Below, one piece after another: positions 49,033-58,472 of a stretch of DNA of 64,000 bases; the first letter of the stretch is position 1, and the number at the start of each line of letters is the position of its first letter. The position numbers were made by a program, and so were the translations under genes. The DNA is taken from positions 1,550,001 through 1,614,000 of the forward strand of contig NZ_CP133779.1 in the NCBI RefSeq assembly GCF_034347425.1, written 5' to 3'. Below the pieces are notes generated by a model. It was not told where the DNA came from, did no database searches, and was given only the letters and a program-made list of their open reading frames with translations. Source of the DNA: Undibacterium sp. CCC3.4 (lineage in GTDB: Bacteria; Pseudomonadota; Gammaproteobacteria; Burkholderiales; Burkholderiaceae_D).

Positions 49033-49503
49033 TCAATTCACGCAAGCAGCGCACCAGCCTTTGATATTGAGTTCGATGTCATGGGTTTGGAAGCCGCTTA
49101 GCAAGGCGTGCGCGACGCTGGCTTGTAATTGCTGATGCAAGGCGCTGGCTTGTTGGCTATCGTCCAAGCAAAAAACGCGTTTGCAGCGCGTACACTTGAA
49201 GTGGCTGTGCGAATAGTGTTGCGGTTCATGAGCACGGGCTTCGGCGGTACCGTAGCGAAAAACTCTATCATCGCCGGCAATTTTATGGGCGATCCCCGCC
49301 AGACTCAGGCAATCAAGTGCGCGGTACAGCGTGACGCGGTCCATCTCCGGCAGCGCTTGCTGCAATTCTAAGTGCGACATCGCTTGCGGCGCGTGCAACA
49401 GGCAAGTCAGTACGCTCAGCCGTGCACCGGTGGCACGGACACCGTGGGCGGCCAATAAATCGGCGGCGTTTGGCCGGGTAGTCGGAGTGATGGCTGGGTT
49501 CAT
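49033..49503 (-). CDS. zur: Fur-family regulator, probably Zur
   Basis: A 156-residue metalloregulator starting MNPAITPTTRPNAADLLAAH. It has a winged-helix domain (VRATGARLSVLTCLL, MDRVTLYRALDCLSLAGIAHK) and a dimerisation domain with histidine-rich HEPQHYSHSHFKCTRCKRVF and a C-terminal CxxC (CAACVN). The pairs of CxxC suggest structural zinc. Its linkage to a His-rich COG0523 GTPase favours Zur over Fur or PerR. A dyad lies about 40 bp upstream of its start. Confidence 0.82.
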   Translation of the reverse strand: MNPAITPTTRPNAADLLAAHGVRATGARLSVLTCLLHAPQAMSHLELQQALPEMDRVTLYRALDCLSLAGIAHKIAGDDRVFRYGTAEARAHEPQHYSHSHFKCTRCKRVFCLDDSQQASALHQQLQASVAHALLSGFQTHDIELNIKGWCAACVN

Positions 49504-49543
49504 GGCGATGCGCGGACTTTAACGAGAACAGAGGCATTATGCC

Positions 49544-49562
49544 GCAACTGCAATTGAGTTGC
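49544..49562 (-). promoter_or_regulatory. Dyad upstream of zur, candidate operator
   Basis: GCAACTGCAATTGAGTTGC has 6-bp arms GCAACT/AGTTGC around a CAATTG-containing centre. It is 41-59 bp upstream of the zur ATG and overlaps the expected promoter region (minus-strand CATAAT at 49536-49541 as -10). A Zur autoregulatory site is an inference. Confidence 0.4.
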
Positions 49563-49582
49563 ACAAAACAGCTGCGCGGGCA

Positions 49583-50506
49583 TTATTTTTTCTTGGCACG
49601 CGGATGGGTTTCATCGTACACCTTGGCCAAGTGCTGAAAATCGAGGGAGGTATAAATTTGGGTTGCTGCCAGCGAGCTGTGGCCCAGTAACTCTTGGACG
49701 GCGCGTAAGTCGCCCGACGATTGCAGTAAATGCGAGGCAAAGGAATGGCGCAGCATATGCGGGTGTACATTGGCCGCGATGGCCAGGCTGTTGGCGTGCG
49801 CCTTGATGCGCAACTGTATCAAGCGCGGCGAGATGCGGGTGCCGCGCGAACTGAGAAACAGCGGGTAGGGATCGCTTTTAAGCAGGCTGTCGCGCTGTGT
49901 CAGCCAAGTGCGCAGCGCTGCCAGCGCCGGCCTACCCACCGGCACGATGCGTGGTTTGCCGCCCTTACCGGTGACATGCACCTCGGCTTGCGCCAAGTCT
50001 ACCCAACCCAGTGAGTGGTGCGCTGGCTCGTTGATCGGGCGCACATCGAGGCCCGCCAGTTCCGACACCCGCAGGCCGCTCGAATACAGTAATTCAAACA
50101 TGGCGTGGTTGGGGCAGGGGCTGGCTTGCTCGTTGTGGGGAGTGGGGCGCGCTTGTGAGACCAGACGAATGGCATCGTCGACCCCCAAGGCTTGCGGCAG
50201 CGGTCGAGTTTTTCTTGGTGCTCGCACGGTATCGACCGGGTTGCTGGCCAAACCCTCGGTTTCCATTAACCAACGATAAAAACCGCGCCAGCCAGACAGG
50301 GTGCGGGCGATGCTGCGCGGATTGAGGCCGCGCGCATGTAAGCGCGAGGTGAAGTGGCGAATTTGTCCGCCGCTGAGGGCGATCAGCGGCTGCGTGCCGG
50401 CAAAATTTTGTAATTCCTGCAAATCGAGCGCATAGCTGGCCAAGGTATGCGCGCTCAGTTGGCGTTGACTGCGCAAGACTTCGAGATAACGCTCCGGCAG
50501 ATTCAC
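49583..50506 (-). CDS. xerC: Tyrosine recombinase XerC
   Basis: XerC acts with XerD at dif to resolve chromosome dimers. The 307-residue protein has the N-terminal SAM-like core-binding domain and a catalytic domain with all residues in place: Arg146 (SGLRVSEL), Lys181 (TGKGGKPR), His250 and Arg253 (HMLRHSFASH), His276 (LGHSSLA) and Tyr285 (IYTSLD). The dapF-DUF484-xerC run matches the conserved enterobacterial xerC neighbourhood, which supports a housekeeping XerC and not a mobile-element integrase. Confidence 0.96.
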   Translation of the reverse strand: MNLPERYLEVLRSQRQLSAHTLASYALDLQELQNFAGTQPLIALSGGQIRHFTSRLHARGLNPRSIARTLSGWRGFYRWLMETEGLASNPVDTVRAPRKTRPLPQALGVDDAIRLVSQARPTPHNEQASPCPNHAMFELLYSSGLRVSELAGLDVRPINEPAHHSLGWVDLAQAEVHVTGKGGKPRIVPVGRPALAALRTWLTQRDSLLKSDPYPLFLSSRGTRISPRLIQLRIKAHANSLAIAANVHPHMLRHSFASHLLQSSGDLRAVQELLGHSSLAATQIYTSLDFQHLAKVYDETHPRAKKK

Positions 50507-50534
50507 ACTGGCCTCAGCATAGCGGCGCGCCGCC

Positions 50535-51194
50535 TCAGTGGTCGATCAGACAGCTGAGCGCCGCGCTGCTGGTGTCGGCGATCTGAACCAAGAAATCGGT
50601 ATGCATGTCCTTGGTGTAGCGCGCCAGATCGGGTGAACCCAAGACCAGCATGCCGAAGCAGGCCGCATCGGCGGACAGGCGCAGCGGCAGCAAGGCGATT
50701 GAGGCAACGGCGAGTTCGGTATCGAACCAGCCGGCCGCTTCAAAATCTTGATTGGCACCGCAGAACGGGACTTTCAAACTATTGGCAAACAAGCGCGCGT
50801 CGGCGCTCACCGGTTCGGCAAACCAGGTATGCGAAAAATCGGCGGCAACATCCCATAAACGGACGGTGGCGTGCGGCAGGTCGAAAATTTCTTGCAGATC
50901 GCGTGTCAGCATATGCGGTAGATCAACATCATTGCGTGCTAACAAAAGTGTACGGGTCCAGCGTTGGAATTTATTGCTGATGCTGGAATTTTCATCAGCA
51001 ATGCGCATTAAGTCCGTCAGCTTGAGTTCGAGGGCGCGATATTTTTCGCGCACGACCTCCATTTGTCTTTCCTGCAAGGAAATAGTACGGCCCATGATGG
51101 GGCTGGTGAGTTTTACAGCACTGAGCAATTCTGCATGTTCTTCAAAAAAATGCGGATGTTGGATCAGATAGGTTGCGATGTCAGTTGAATTCAT
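50535..51194 (-). CDS. DUF484 family (GAF-like) protein
   Basis: A 219-residue protein starting MNSTDIATYLIQHPHFFEEH, followed by SLQERQMEVVREKYRALELK and a GAF-like C-terminal half ending LVQIADTSSAALSCLIDH. This is the DUF484 family always found between dapF and xerC; its function is not established. The longer upstream frame is not conserved. It starts 8 bp after dapF. Confidence 0.9.
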   Translation of the reverse strand: MNSTDIATYLIQHPHFFEEHAELLSAVKLTSPIMGRTISLQERQMEVVREKYRALELKLTDLMRIADENSSISNKFQRWTRTLLLARNDVDLPHMLTRDLQEIFDLPHATVRLWDVAADFSHTWFAEPVSADARLFANSLKVPFCGANQDFEAAGWFDTELAVASIALLPLRLSADAACFGMLVLGSPDLARYTKDMHTDFLVQIADTSSAALSCLIDH

Positions 51195-51202
51195 TACAGT
51201 GA

Positions 51203-52054
51203 TCAGAGAGTGATTTCGCCTTCGAAGACCGTGACCGCCGGTCCGCTGAGCATAACCGGCGTGCCGGAACCTTGCCATGCGATCGACAGCTCGCCGCCAG
51301 CCATACTGACTGCTACCGGGCTGTCGAGCAAGCCGCGCAGGATGCCGGCGACGACTGCCGCACAGGCACCGGTGCCACAGGCCAGCGTTTCGCCGGCACC
51401 GCGTTCGTACACGCGCAGACGAATATGTTGACGGTCGAGTACTTGCATGAAGCCGGCATTGACGCGTTTGGCGAAACGCGCATGTTGCTCGATCAGCGGG
51501 CCTTCTGTTGCCACCGGATAGCTTGCCACATCGTCGAGCACTTGGACGGCATGCGGATTACCCATGGAAACCAGCGAGACCCAGCGGGTGTCGCCGGCCA
51601 CGTCGAGTGGCCACAGGGCGTCGAGCGCGACTGGGCGGCTGTTCAGCCCTTGCGTATCGAATGGCAATTTGGCCGGTGCCAACTGCGGTGGCCCCATGTC
51701 GACCGTGATGCTGCCATCGCTTTCCATGCGCGGCGCAATGATGCCGCTCATGGTTTCTACCCGGATAGCCGCTTTGTCGGTGAGTTTTTTCTCGATGACA
51801 AAACGCACGAAGGCACGTGAGCCATTGCCGCATTGCTCGACTTCACCGCCGTCGGCGTTAAAAATACGATAACGGAAATCGACTTCAGGCAGGCTGGAGC
51901 GTTGTACCACCAGAATTTGGTCGGCACCGATGCCAAAACGGCGATCGGCAATGTGACGCCACTGCGCAGCGCTGAGTTCGACATGCTGATTAATGGCATC
52001 GATGACGACAAAATCATTGCCAGCACCATGCATTTTGGTGAATGTGAGTTTCAT
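51203..52054 (-). CDS. dapF: Diaminopimelate epimerase
   Basis: DapF converts LL- to meso-diaminopimelate for lysine and peptidoglycan synthesis. The 283-residue protein has the two catalytic cysteines, Cys75 ([12 protein letters not shown]) and Cys226 ([11 protein letters not shown]), and starts [20 protein letters not shown]. It is the first gene of the dapF-DUF484-xerC run. Confidence 0.97.
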   Translation of the reverse strand: MKLTFTKMHGAGNDFVVIDAINQHVELSAAQWRHIADRRFGIGADQILVVQRSSLPEVDFRYRIFNADGGEVEQCGNGSRAFVRFVIEKKLTDKAAIRVETMSGIIAPRMESDGSITVDMGPPQLAPAKLPFDTQGLNSRPVALDALWPLDVAGDTRWVSLVSMGNPHAVQVLDDVASYPVATEGPLIEQHARFAKRVNAGFMQVLDRQHIRLRVYERGAGETLACGTGACAAVVAGILRGLLDSPVAVSMAGGELSIAWQGSGTPVMLSGPAVTVFEGEITL

Positions 52055-52103
52055 CCCATCATTATATCGCGGGAACCCAGCCGCGCAGCATTATCCGTTT
52101 TCT

Positions 52104-54431
52104 CTATAGCTTATAGATCCCGCAGCCCAGCACCAGATTATCGGTCACGGCTTCAATATACGATACTTTATGCTCGACTTTTTGCGAAACCGGGTTGTTG
52201 ATGCTGTAATCGACCCAGCCGCCGGCCGCCGGCAAAGCGAAGGCATCACTGACCAGTTTCTGACCATCCAAGCCATTGATATGGAACAGATTGAGCTTGA
52301 GTTTGTCGCGATTGCCACCGAAGGCCAGATATTGACCGTTACGGTTGAAGGCAAACACATACATATCTTTGTTGGCAAACTCCTGCTGCGCATCGGCGGT
52401 GATCTCGGCCAAGGCCGCTTGACCACGGGCGCGGTAGCGGCGCACCGCCTGTTTCACCATCGCATGGGCTTCGTCAGCCGTTCCCTGACGCAACTTGAAG
52501 GTGGCGACGGCCTGGGCCAGCAGCGCTGCGCGCTCTTCCAAGTTGAGCGAAGAACTCTTGGCTTGCTCTGCCATTTGCCCATTGCTTTGGGTAATTTCAT
52601 CGAGTTCGCGCAGCGCTTGGGCGATTTGTGCCAGTCCGTTACTTTGCTCGCCTGAGGCGGTGGAAATGGCATCGATATTGGTCGCGAGGTTGCGGATGCC
52701 GGCGACGATATCGCTGAGCGTCAGACTGACTTCATTGATTTGGCCCACGCCATGCTTGACTTGCTCTACCGAAGCATCGATGAGAGTACGGATTTGCCGC
52801 GCCGAATCGGCGCTGCGCTGCGCCAGTCCGCGGACTTCCGAGGCCACCACGGCGAAACCACGTCCTTGTTCACCGGCTCGCGCGGCTTCGACGGCGGCAT
52901 TGAGCGCGAGAATATTAGTCTGAAACGCGATCGAGTCGATGATCGATATGATTTCCTGCACTTTCAGTGCACTGCTCTGTATGCCTTGCATTGATTCAAC
53001 TGCCGCATGCATGCTGGTGCCACCGGATTCGGCAATCAGGCGCACATTGGCAGCCAGGCCATTGACGGCCAGTGCACTGTCGGCATTGCTTTTCACGGTC
53101 AAGGCCAGATCTTCGACGCTGGCTTAGGTTTGCTCCAGACTGGAGGCTTGTTGCTCGGTGCGCATCGACAGATCACCGATGCCGGCTGCCAAACTTTGCC
53201 CCAACTGAGACACCATGCTGGCATTGGTACGCACATTCGCCACCAAGCCGGACAAATTGAGGTTCATGCTTTCGAGGATATTCCCGGTTTCGGCCAATTC
53301 ATCCTTGCCATGAATATGAATTTGTTGCGTCAGATCACCGGATGCCACCGCCACGGCCGATTTTCTGACCGCGTGCAAGGCCAGCATGAAGCTATGATAA
53401 AAGCCCCACAATAAATAGAGCGTGGCGCAAAAGGCCGTGACCAACAGCAGCACGATGGCGTCGCGGTGGGCGCGCTGTTCGTTTGCGCGTTGCTGCAACA
53501 AACTGCTGAGGCGCGCGATCAATTCTTTTTGCGCCGCCACAGCCTTGGCGATGGCCGCGCTGCCGCTGGCAAAATACACGCTGGCGTCGCCGCTGACGGT
53601 TGCGCCGAACAAGTCGGTACGCGCCAGTTCGATGAACTGCCGGCTCGCATCAAAGGCTAGCGTGGCCGAACTCGGCATGCTTTCGCCGGAGCGTTGCAGC
53701 GCACCAGTTAAATCAGAAACGGCTTTGCTGCTGATTTGCAAGGCGTTGACGCGCGAAATCATTTCCGCTTTTTGTTCCGGCGCCAGTGTACCGGCCTTGA
53801 TGTGGCCGGCACCGGTACCACGCAAAATGGCGATGTTTTCTATCCAAGCCGGTACTTTGATGGTCGCGGCATCCATGAGAAAGTAGGTGGCGGCTTCCGG
53901 GTCGAGCAATAAGCCGGTTTGTTCGCCAGCATAGGCGCAGTAGTCGAGAATTTTAGAAATCAGCAAAGTGTGTTGCGCCAAGCTCGCTGCTGAGTTTTCC
54001 GCCACGGTGCCGTTGGCCAAGCCGCGCAATTCAGTTTGCAGTGGCGCCCATGGCGCAGCCAAGGCGAATTGTGGGTGACGCGCGTGGAGGTCGGCAAACT
54101 CATCGAGTTGCTGGGTTAACTCTTTGCGCGTCGCACCGAGCACCGTGGCCATATCGCTGCCGGCGAATTGGAGGTTGAGTTGGCCGCGATGCTTTTGTGT
54201 TTCGAGCATGATGCTCATCAGGTGGCTGCTGATTTTCACGCCGGCTAACTCATTGTCGGCGGTGCTGATGTCCGCTTGGATGCGTTGCAGCAGAAAACCG
54301 ACCAGTAATAGGCTTGGAAACACCAGCAGGGCCGACATGGTGAAGAGTTTGGTGCGCAAGCTGAGTCGACTCATGAGCATCATGCTCGGCAGGCTCAGGC
54401 GGTGGAGGACGGTGTTGACGACGTTTGCCAT
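52104..54431 (-). pseudogene. Methyl-accepting chemotaxis protein interrupted by an in-frame TAA
   Basis: A 775-codon frame reads as one MCP, apart from a TAA at 53124-53126. The N-terminal 435 residues (start MANVVNTVLHRLSLPSMMLM at ATG 54431, with GGGAGT upstream) have two membrane segments (about 30-55 and 325-350) around a long helical periplasmic domain, a HAMP, and the first methylation helix ending RTEQQASSLEQT. The same frame resumes directly with ASVEDLALTVKSNADSA, the normal continuation (usually LEETAAS), so the stop replaces a codon for alanine. The downstream part has the signalling tip IAFQTNILALNAAVEAAR and a C-terminal single-Cache-like domain (KDMYVFAFNRNGQYLAFGG). It is a nonsense pseudogene unless the base call is wrong or the stop is read through. 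Confidence 0.8.
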
Positions 54432-54905
54432 AATACTCCCAGTGTGCGCACAGTCAGTGCGAAAACGACAGACCCTAAGGGGCGCGTGGACTAAACCCGC
54501 GCTTCCCTTGGGCGGCGTGGTCGATTGTGCTGCTCGTGTCGGATCGGACGCAGGTTGCACTGCAGCATAGGATAAACGCCGTTGACTGATTGTCACAGAA
54601 ATTGCCGCAAAAAAACATCTAAGTGATCAAAAACCAACTTATTAATGTAAATTTTTTTTCTTCAGCCGGTCTTGCGTGGCTAGGATGGGGTGTTTGTGTA
54701 GTCCGACATAGTGCTATACCGGTACACTTTGCGCTACTGTCAGTCATACTGTACTGCTCATTTTATAGCTCAGTGTCCATGGAGTTGCGGCAATACAGCG
54801 TGTTACTGTGGGAAAGTATTAAAATAAACGACGAGACACTCACAAGGTGTTAATGTTTTGTGGCACACATCAGTGCCACACAAAAAAAAAGCACGGAGAC
54901 CCCCC
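54432..54905. other. Intergenic region between the MCP gene and the oxidoreductase gene
   Basis: About 470 bp without a gene; the two genes diverge. Close to the oxidoreductase start is a perfect 8-bp inverted repeat, TGTGGCAC (54859-54866) and GTGCCACA (54873-54880), followed by nine A and the GGAGA ribosome binding site. It could be a leader hairpin or an operator. I saw no convincing sigma-70 promoter. Confidence 0.45.
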
Positions 54906-57900
54906 ATGAACGCACCCCTCAAATTCGGGTCGCAGGAGTTGATCGACACCTCGATTACCCTCGACGATAAATTCACGCTTGAGCGCGGCCGCGCTTTCAT
55001 GACAGGTACCCAGGCGCTGATACGCCTGATGATGCTGCAGCAGCAAGCGGATCAACAAGCTGGCCTCAATACCGCCGGTTACATCAGTGGCTACCGCGGT
55101 TCACCGCTCGGCAATGTCGATCTGACTGCGGCCAAGGCGAAGAAGCACTTGGCGCGGCACCATGTCAAATTTCATCCGGGCGTCAATGAAGATCTGGCTG
55201 CCACCAGTGTCTGGGGCACGCAACAAGTGAATATGTTTCCTGGCGCCAAGTACGATGGCGTGTTTGCCATGTGGTATGGCAAAGGCCCGGGTGTAGACCG
55301 CTGTGGCGACGTGTTCAAGCATGCCAATCTGGCTGGTACCTCGCCGCATGGTGGTGTGTTGGTGGTGGCGGGCGACGACCATGCCGCCAAATCGTCGACG
55401 GCCGCGCATCAGAGTGAACACATCCTCAAAGCTTGCGGCATTCCGGTGCTGTATCCATCGACGGTGCAGGAGTACCTCGATTACGGCTTGCACGGCATCG
55501 CGCTGTCGCGTTACACCGGCCTGTGGGTATCGATGAAATGCGTGACCGACATCGTCGAGTCCGGTGCCGTGGTCGAAATCGATCCGGATCGTGTGAAACC
55601 GATCATCCCGAGCGATTTTGTCTTGCCGGCGGACGGTGTCAATATCCGCACGCCCGATCCTGTGCTGGCACAGGAAACGCGTATGAACAATTACAAATGG
55701 TATGCCGCGCTGGCGTATGTGCGGGCCAATAAACTCAATCAAATTATTTGGGATAGCCCGGTCGCCAAGATCGGCATCATTACCGCCGGTAAATCCTACC
55801 TCGACACACGCCAGGCGCTGGCCGATCTCGGCATCGATGAACAAGTGGCGCGCGACATCGGGATTCGCTTGTATAAAATCGGCATGACTTGGCCGCTGGA
55901 ATCGGAAGGCGTGCGCGAATTCGCCACCGGTTTGGAAGAAATTCTGGTGGTCGAAGAAAAACGCCAGATCCTCGAATATGCACTCAAGGAAGAATTGTAT
56001 AACTGGGAAGACAAAGTGCGCCCGCGTGTGGTCGGCAAGTTCGACGATTCCGGCGAATGGAGTAATTTGCACGGCTCCGGTCACGGTGAATGGCTGCTGC
56101 CGGCCACCTATGAACTGAGCCCGGCCCAGATCGCCCGCGCCATCGCCTCGCGCATCAGCCGATATTTTGCCGGTCATCCGGTGGCGCAATTGGTGCAGCA
56201 ACGCGTGGCTTATTTGGAAGCCAAGGAAAATATGCTCGTCGGCGTCGGCAAACCCGACCCGAATAAAGACCGGGTGCCGCATTTCTGCTCCGGCTGTCCA
56301 CACAATACCTCAACCAAAGTACCAGCTGGCAGCCGTGCGCTGGCCGGTATCGGTTGCCATTACATGGTGACCTGGATGGATCGTGAAACCTCGACCTTCA
56401 CCCATATGGGTGCCGAAGGCGTGACTTGGGTAGGGCAGGCACCGTTTACCGATGAAAAACATGTGTTTTGCAATCTCGGCGACGGCACCTATTACCATTC
56501 CGGTTTGCTGGCAATTCGTGCGGCGGTGTCGGGCGAAGTCAATATCACCTATAAAATTCTGTTCAATGATGCCGTCGCCATGACCGGTGGTCAGGAATTC
56601 GACGGCCCGCTCGACCCCGGCATCATCTCACGGCAAATCGCTGCCGAAGGCGTCGGCCCCATCATCGTCGTCACCGACGAACCGGAAAAATATCCCAGCG
56701 ATTACCCATGGGCACCCGGTGTGACAGTACGTCATCGTCGTGACCTCGACGCGGTACAACGCGAACTGCGCGCAGCGGTCGGCGTTTCGGCGATGATTTA
56801 TGATCAAACCTGCGCTTCGGAAAAACGCCGGCGCCGGAAAAAAATCGACAAGAACGGACAACCTGGTTTTCCTGACCCGGCCAAACGCGCCGTGATCAAC
56901 GAGGCAGTATGCGAAGGCTGCGGCGACTGTTCGGTGCAATCGAATTGTTTGTCGGTCGAACCTTTGGAAACCGAATTGGGCCGCAAACGCCAGATCAACC
57001 AATCCTCATGCAACAAGGATTTTTCTTGTGTGAACGGATTTTGTCCCAGCTTCGTCACGGTTGAAGGCGGCAAGTTGAAAAAGCCAGCTAAAACCAAGAT
57101 CGCTCCTGGTCATGCGCTTGATGTCGACAGCTTGCCGTATCCGAGCTTGCCGAGCACCGCCACACCATTCGGTGTCTTGGTCACCGGTGTCGGCGGTACC
57201 GGCGTGGTAACGATAGGCCAGATCATGGCAATGGCCGCGCACTTGCAGGGCAAAGCTTGTTCCGTGCTCGACATGACAGGGTTGGCGCAAAAAGGTGGGG
57301 CCGTGATGTCGCATGTGCGTCTGGCCGACCGCGCCGACGATATTCAGTCGACACGCGTTGGTACCGGCATGGCCGATTTGGTAATCGGTTGCGATCTCAT
57401 CGTCACCGCCGGTAAAGATGCCTTGTCACGCATGGGCGAAGGGCGTACTCATGCCGCCATCAATGCGAATGGGACGCCGACGGCGACCTTCATTAAAAAC
57501 CCTGACTGGCAATTTCCCGGTCAGGACGCCGCCGACGATATACGTAAAGCCTGCGGCAACGACCGAGTTGACATGATTGATGCCGCAGCGATTGCGACCG
57601 CGCTGATGGGTGACAATATCGCCACCAATATGTTCTTGCTCGGCTATGCTTGGCAAAAGGGCTGGGTACCGCTGCAGCACAGCGCGCTGATGCGAGCCAT
57701 CGAACTCAATGGCGTGGCCATCGATTTCAATAAGCAAGCCTTTAACTGGGGCCGTTTGGCAGCGCACGATTTACTCGCCGTCACGCGTTTGGCGGCACCG
57801 GCACAAGTTATTGAAATCAAACGCAGTCCCGGCGTCGATGAACTGATCGCCACGCGCACGGCATTCCTGAGCGATTACCAAGACGCTGCGTATGCCGCCC

Positions 57901-58472
57901 AATACAGTGCTTTTGTGGCGCAAGTGCGGGCCGCAGAAAGCCGTCTGGTCGATGGCAAGCCCCTGCGTTTGACTGAAGCGGTGGCAAAATACCTGTTCAA
58001 ACTGATGGCTTACAAGGATGAGTATGAAGTGGCGCGGCTCTACACCGACGGCAAGTTCGAAAAGAAAATTGCGGCGCTGTTTGAAGGTGATTACGCTATC
58101 CATTACCACTTGGCACCACCGCTGTTTGCCAAGCGCGATGCCGATGGCCACTTGATCAAACAACAGTTCGGTCCGTGGATGAAAAAAGCCTTCGGCGTCT
58201 TAGCTGGTTTGAAGTCGCTGCGCGGCGGTCCGTTTGATGTGTTCGGGTACACCGAAGAGCGACGCATGGAACGGGCTTTACCGCTCGGCTATCGTGCCGA
58301 CATCGTTGCTTTACTGCCGCTGCTGACAACGGAGAATTTGGCCAAAGCAGTGGCGCTGGCCAGTATTCCTGAAGACATCCGCGGTTACGGCCATGTCAAG
58401 GAACGTCATCTGGCGGCTGCCAAGTTGAAACAAGCCGGTTTGCTGGCGGAGTTTCATCAAAAATCTGACTAG
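54906..58472 (+). CDS. Indolepyruvate:ferredoxin oxidoreductase (fused alpha-gamma type)
   Basis: A 1188-residue 2-oxoacid:ferredoxin oxidoreductase starting MNAPLKFGSQELIDTSITLD at ATG 54906 (GGAGA upstream). It should oxidise indolepyruvate and other aryl 2-oxoacids to acyl-CoA, passing electrons to ferredoxin. Seen are an N-terminal pyrimidine-binding region, a TPP-binding domain (GDGTYYHSGLLAIRAA ... ILFND), cysteine clusters for iron-sulfur centres (CEGCGDCSVQSNC and CNKDFSCVNGFC), and a C-terminal gamma-like domain (LVTGVGGTGVVTIGQI). The last residues and stop (HQKSD-stop) are encoded by composite repeat copy C, so the native C-terminus has been replaced or slightly altered. Confidence 0.94.
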   Translation: MNAPLKFGSQELIDTSITLDDKFTLERGRAFMTGTQALIRLMMLQQQADQQAGLNTAGYISGYRGSPLGNVDLTAAKAKKHLARHHVKFHPGVNEDLAATSVWGTQQVNMFPGAKYDGVFAMWYGKGPGVDRCGDVFKHANLAGTSPHGGVLVVAGDDHAAKSSTAAHQSEHILKACGIPVLYPSTVQEYLDYGLHGIALSRYTGLWVSMKCVTDIVESGAVVEIDPDRVKPIIPSDFVLPADGVNIRTPDPVLAQETRMNNYKWYAALAYVRANKLNQIIWDSPVAKIGIITAGKSYLDTRQALADLGIDEQVARDIGIRLYKIGMTWPLESEGVREFATGLEEILVVEEKRQILEYALKEELYNWEDKVRPRVVGKFDDSGEWSNLHGSGHGEWLLPATYELSPAQIARAIASRISRYFAGHPVAQLVQQRVAYLEAKENMLVGVGKPDPNKDRVPHFCSGCPHNTSTKVPAGSRALAGIGCHYMVTWMDRETSTFTHMGAEGVTWVGQAPFTDEKHVFCNLGDGTYYHSGLLAIRAAVSGEVNITYKILFNDAVAMTGGQEFDGPLDPGIISRQIAAEGVGPIIVVTDEPEKYPSDYPWAPGVTVRHRRDLDAVQRELRAAVGVSAMIYDQTCASEKRRRRKKIDKNGQPGFPDPAKRAVINEAVCEGCGDCSVQSNCLSVEPLETELGRKRQINQSSCNKDFSCVNGFCPSFVTVEGGKLKKPAKTKIAPGHALDVDSLPYPSLPSTATPFGVLVTGVGGTGVVTIGQIMAMAAHLQGKACSVLDMTGLAQKGGAVMSHVRLADRADDIQSTRVGTGMADLVIGCDLIVTAGKDALSRMGEGRTHAAINANGTPTATFIKNPDWQFPGQDAADDIRKACGNDRVDMIDAAAIATALMGDNIATNMFLLGYAWQKGWVPLQHSALMRAIELNGVAIDFNKQAFNWGRLAAHDLLAVTRLAAPAQVIEIKRSPGVDELIATRTAFLSDYQDAAYAAQYSAFVAQVRAAESRLVDGKPLRLTEAVAKYLFKLMAYKDEYEVARLYTDGKFEKKIAALFEGDYAIHYHLAPPLFAKRDADGHLIKQQFGPWMKKAFGVLAGLKSLRGGPFDVFGYTEERRMERALPLGYRADIVALLPLLTTENLAKAVALASIPEDIRGYGHVKERHLAAAKLKQAGLLAEFHQKSD

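Noticed and set aside
49583..50506. Tyrosine recombinase as an integrase of a mobile island
   Set aside because: The dapF-DUF484-xerC order is the housekeeping XerC locus and there are no mobile-element genes around it.
52104..53102. Treating the downstream MCP part as an independent soluble chemoreceptor gene
   Set aside because: It has no proper start codon or ribosome binding site and is exactly in frame with, and continuous to, the upstream part across the TAA.
53124..53126. Recoded stop (selenocysteine or pyrrolysine) in the MCP
   Set aside because: The codon is TAA, not TGA or TAG, and the expected residue is alanine.
55101..56303. 400-codon minus-strand frame inside the oxidoreductase gene
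   Set aside because: Antisense shadow of a well-supported gene; no recognisable domain.
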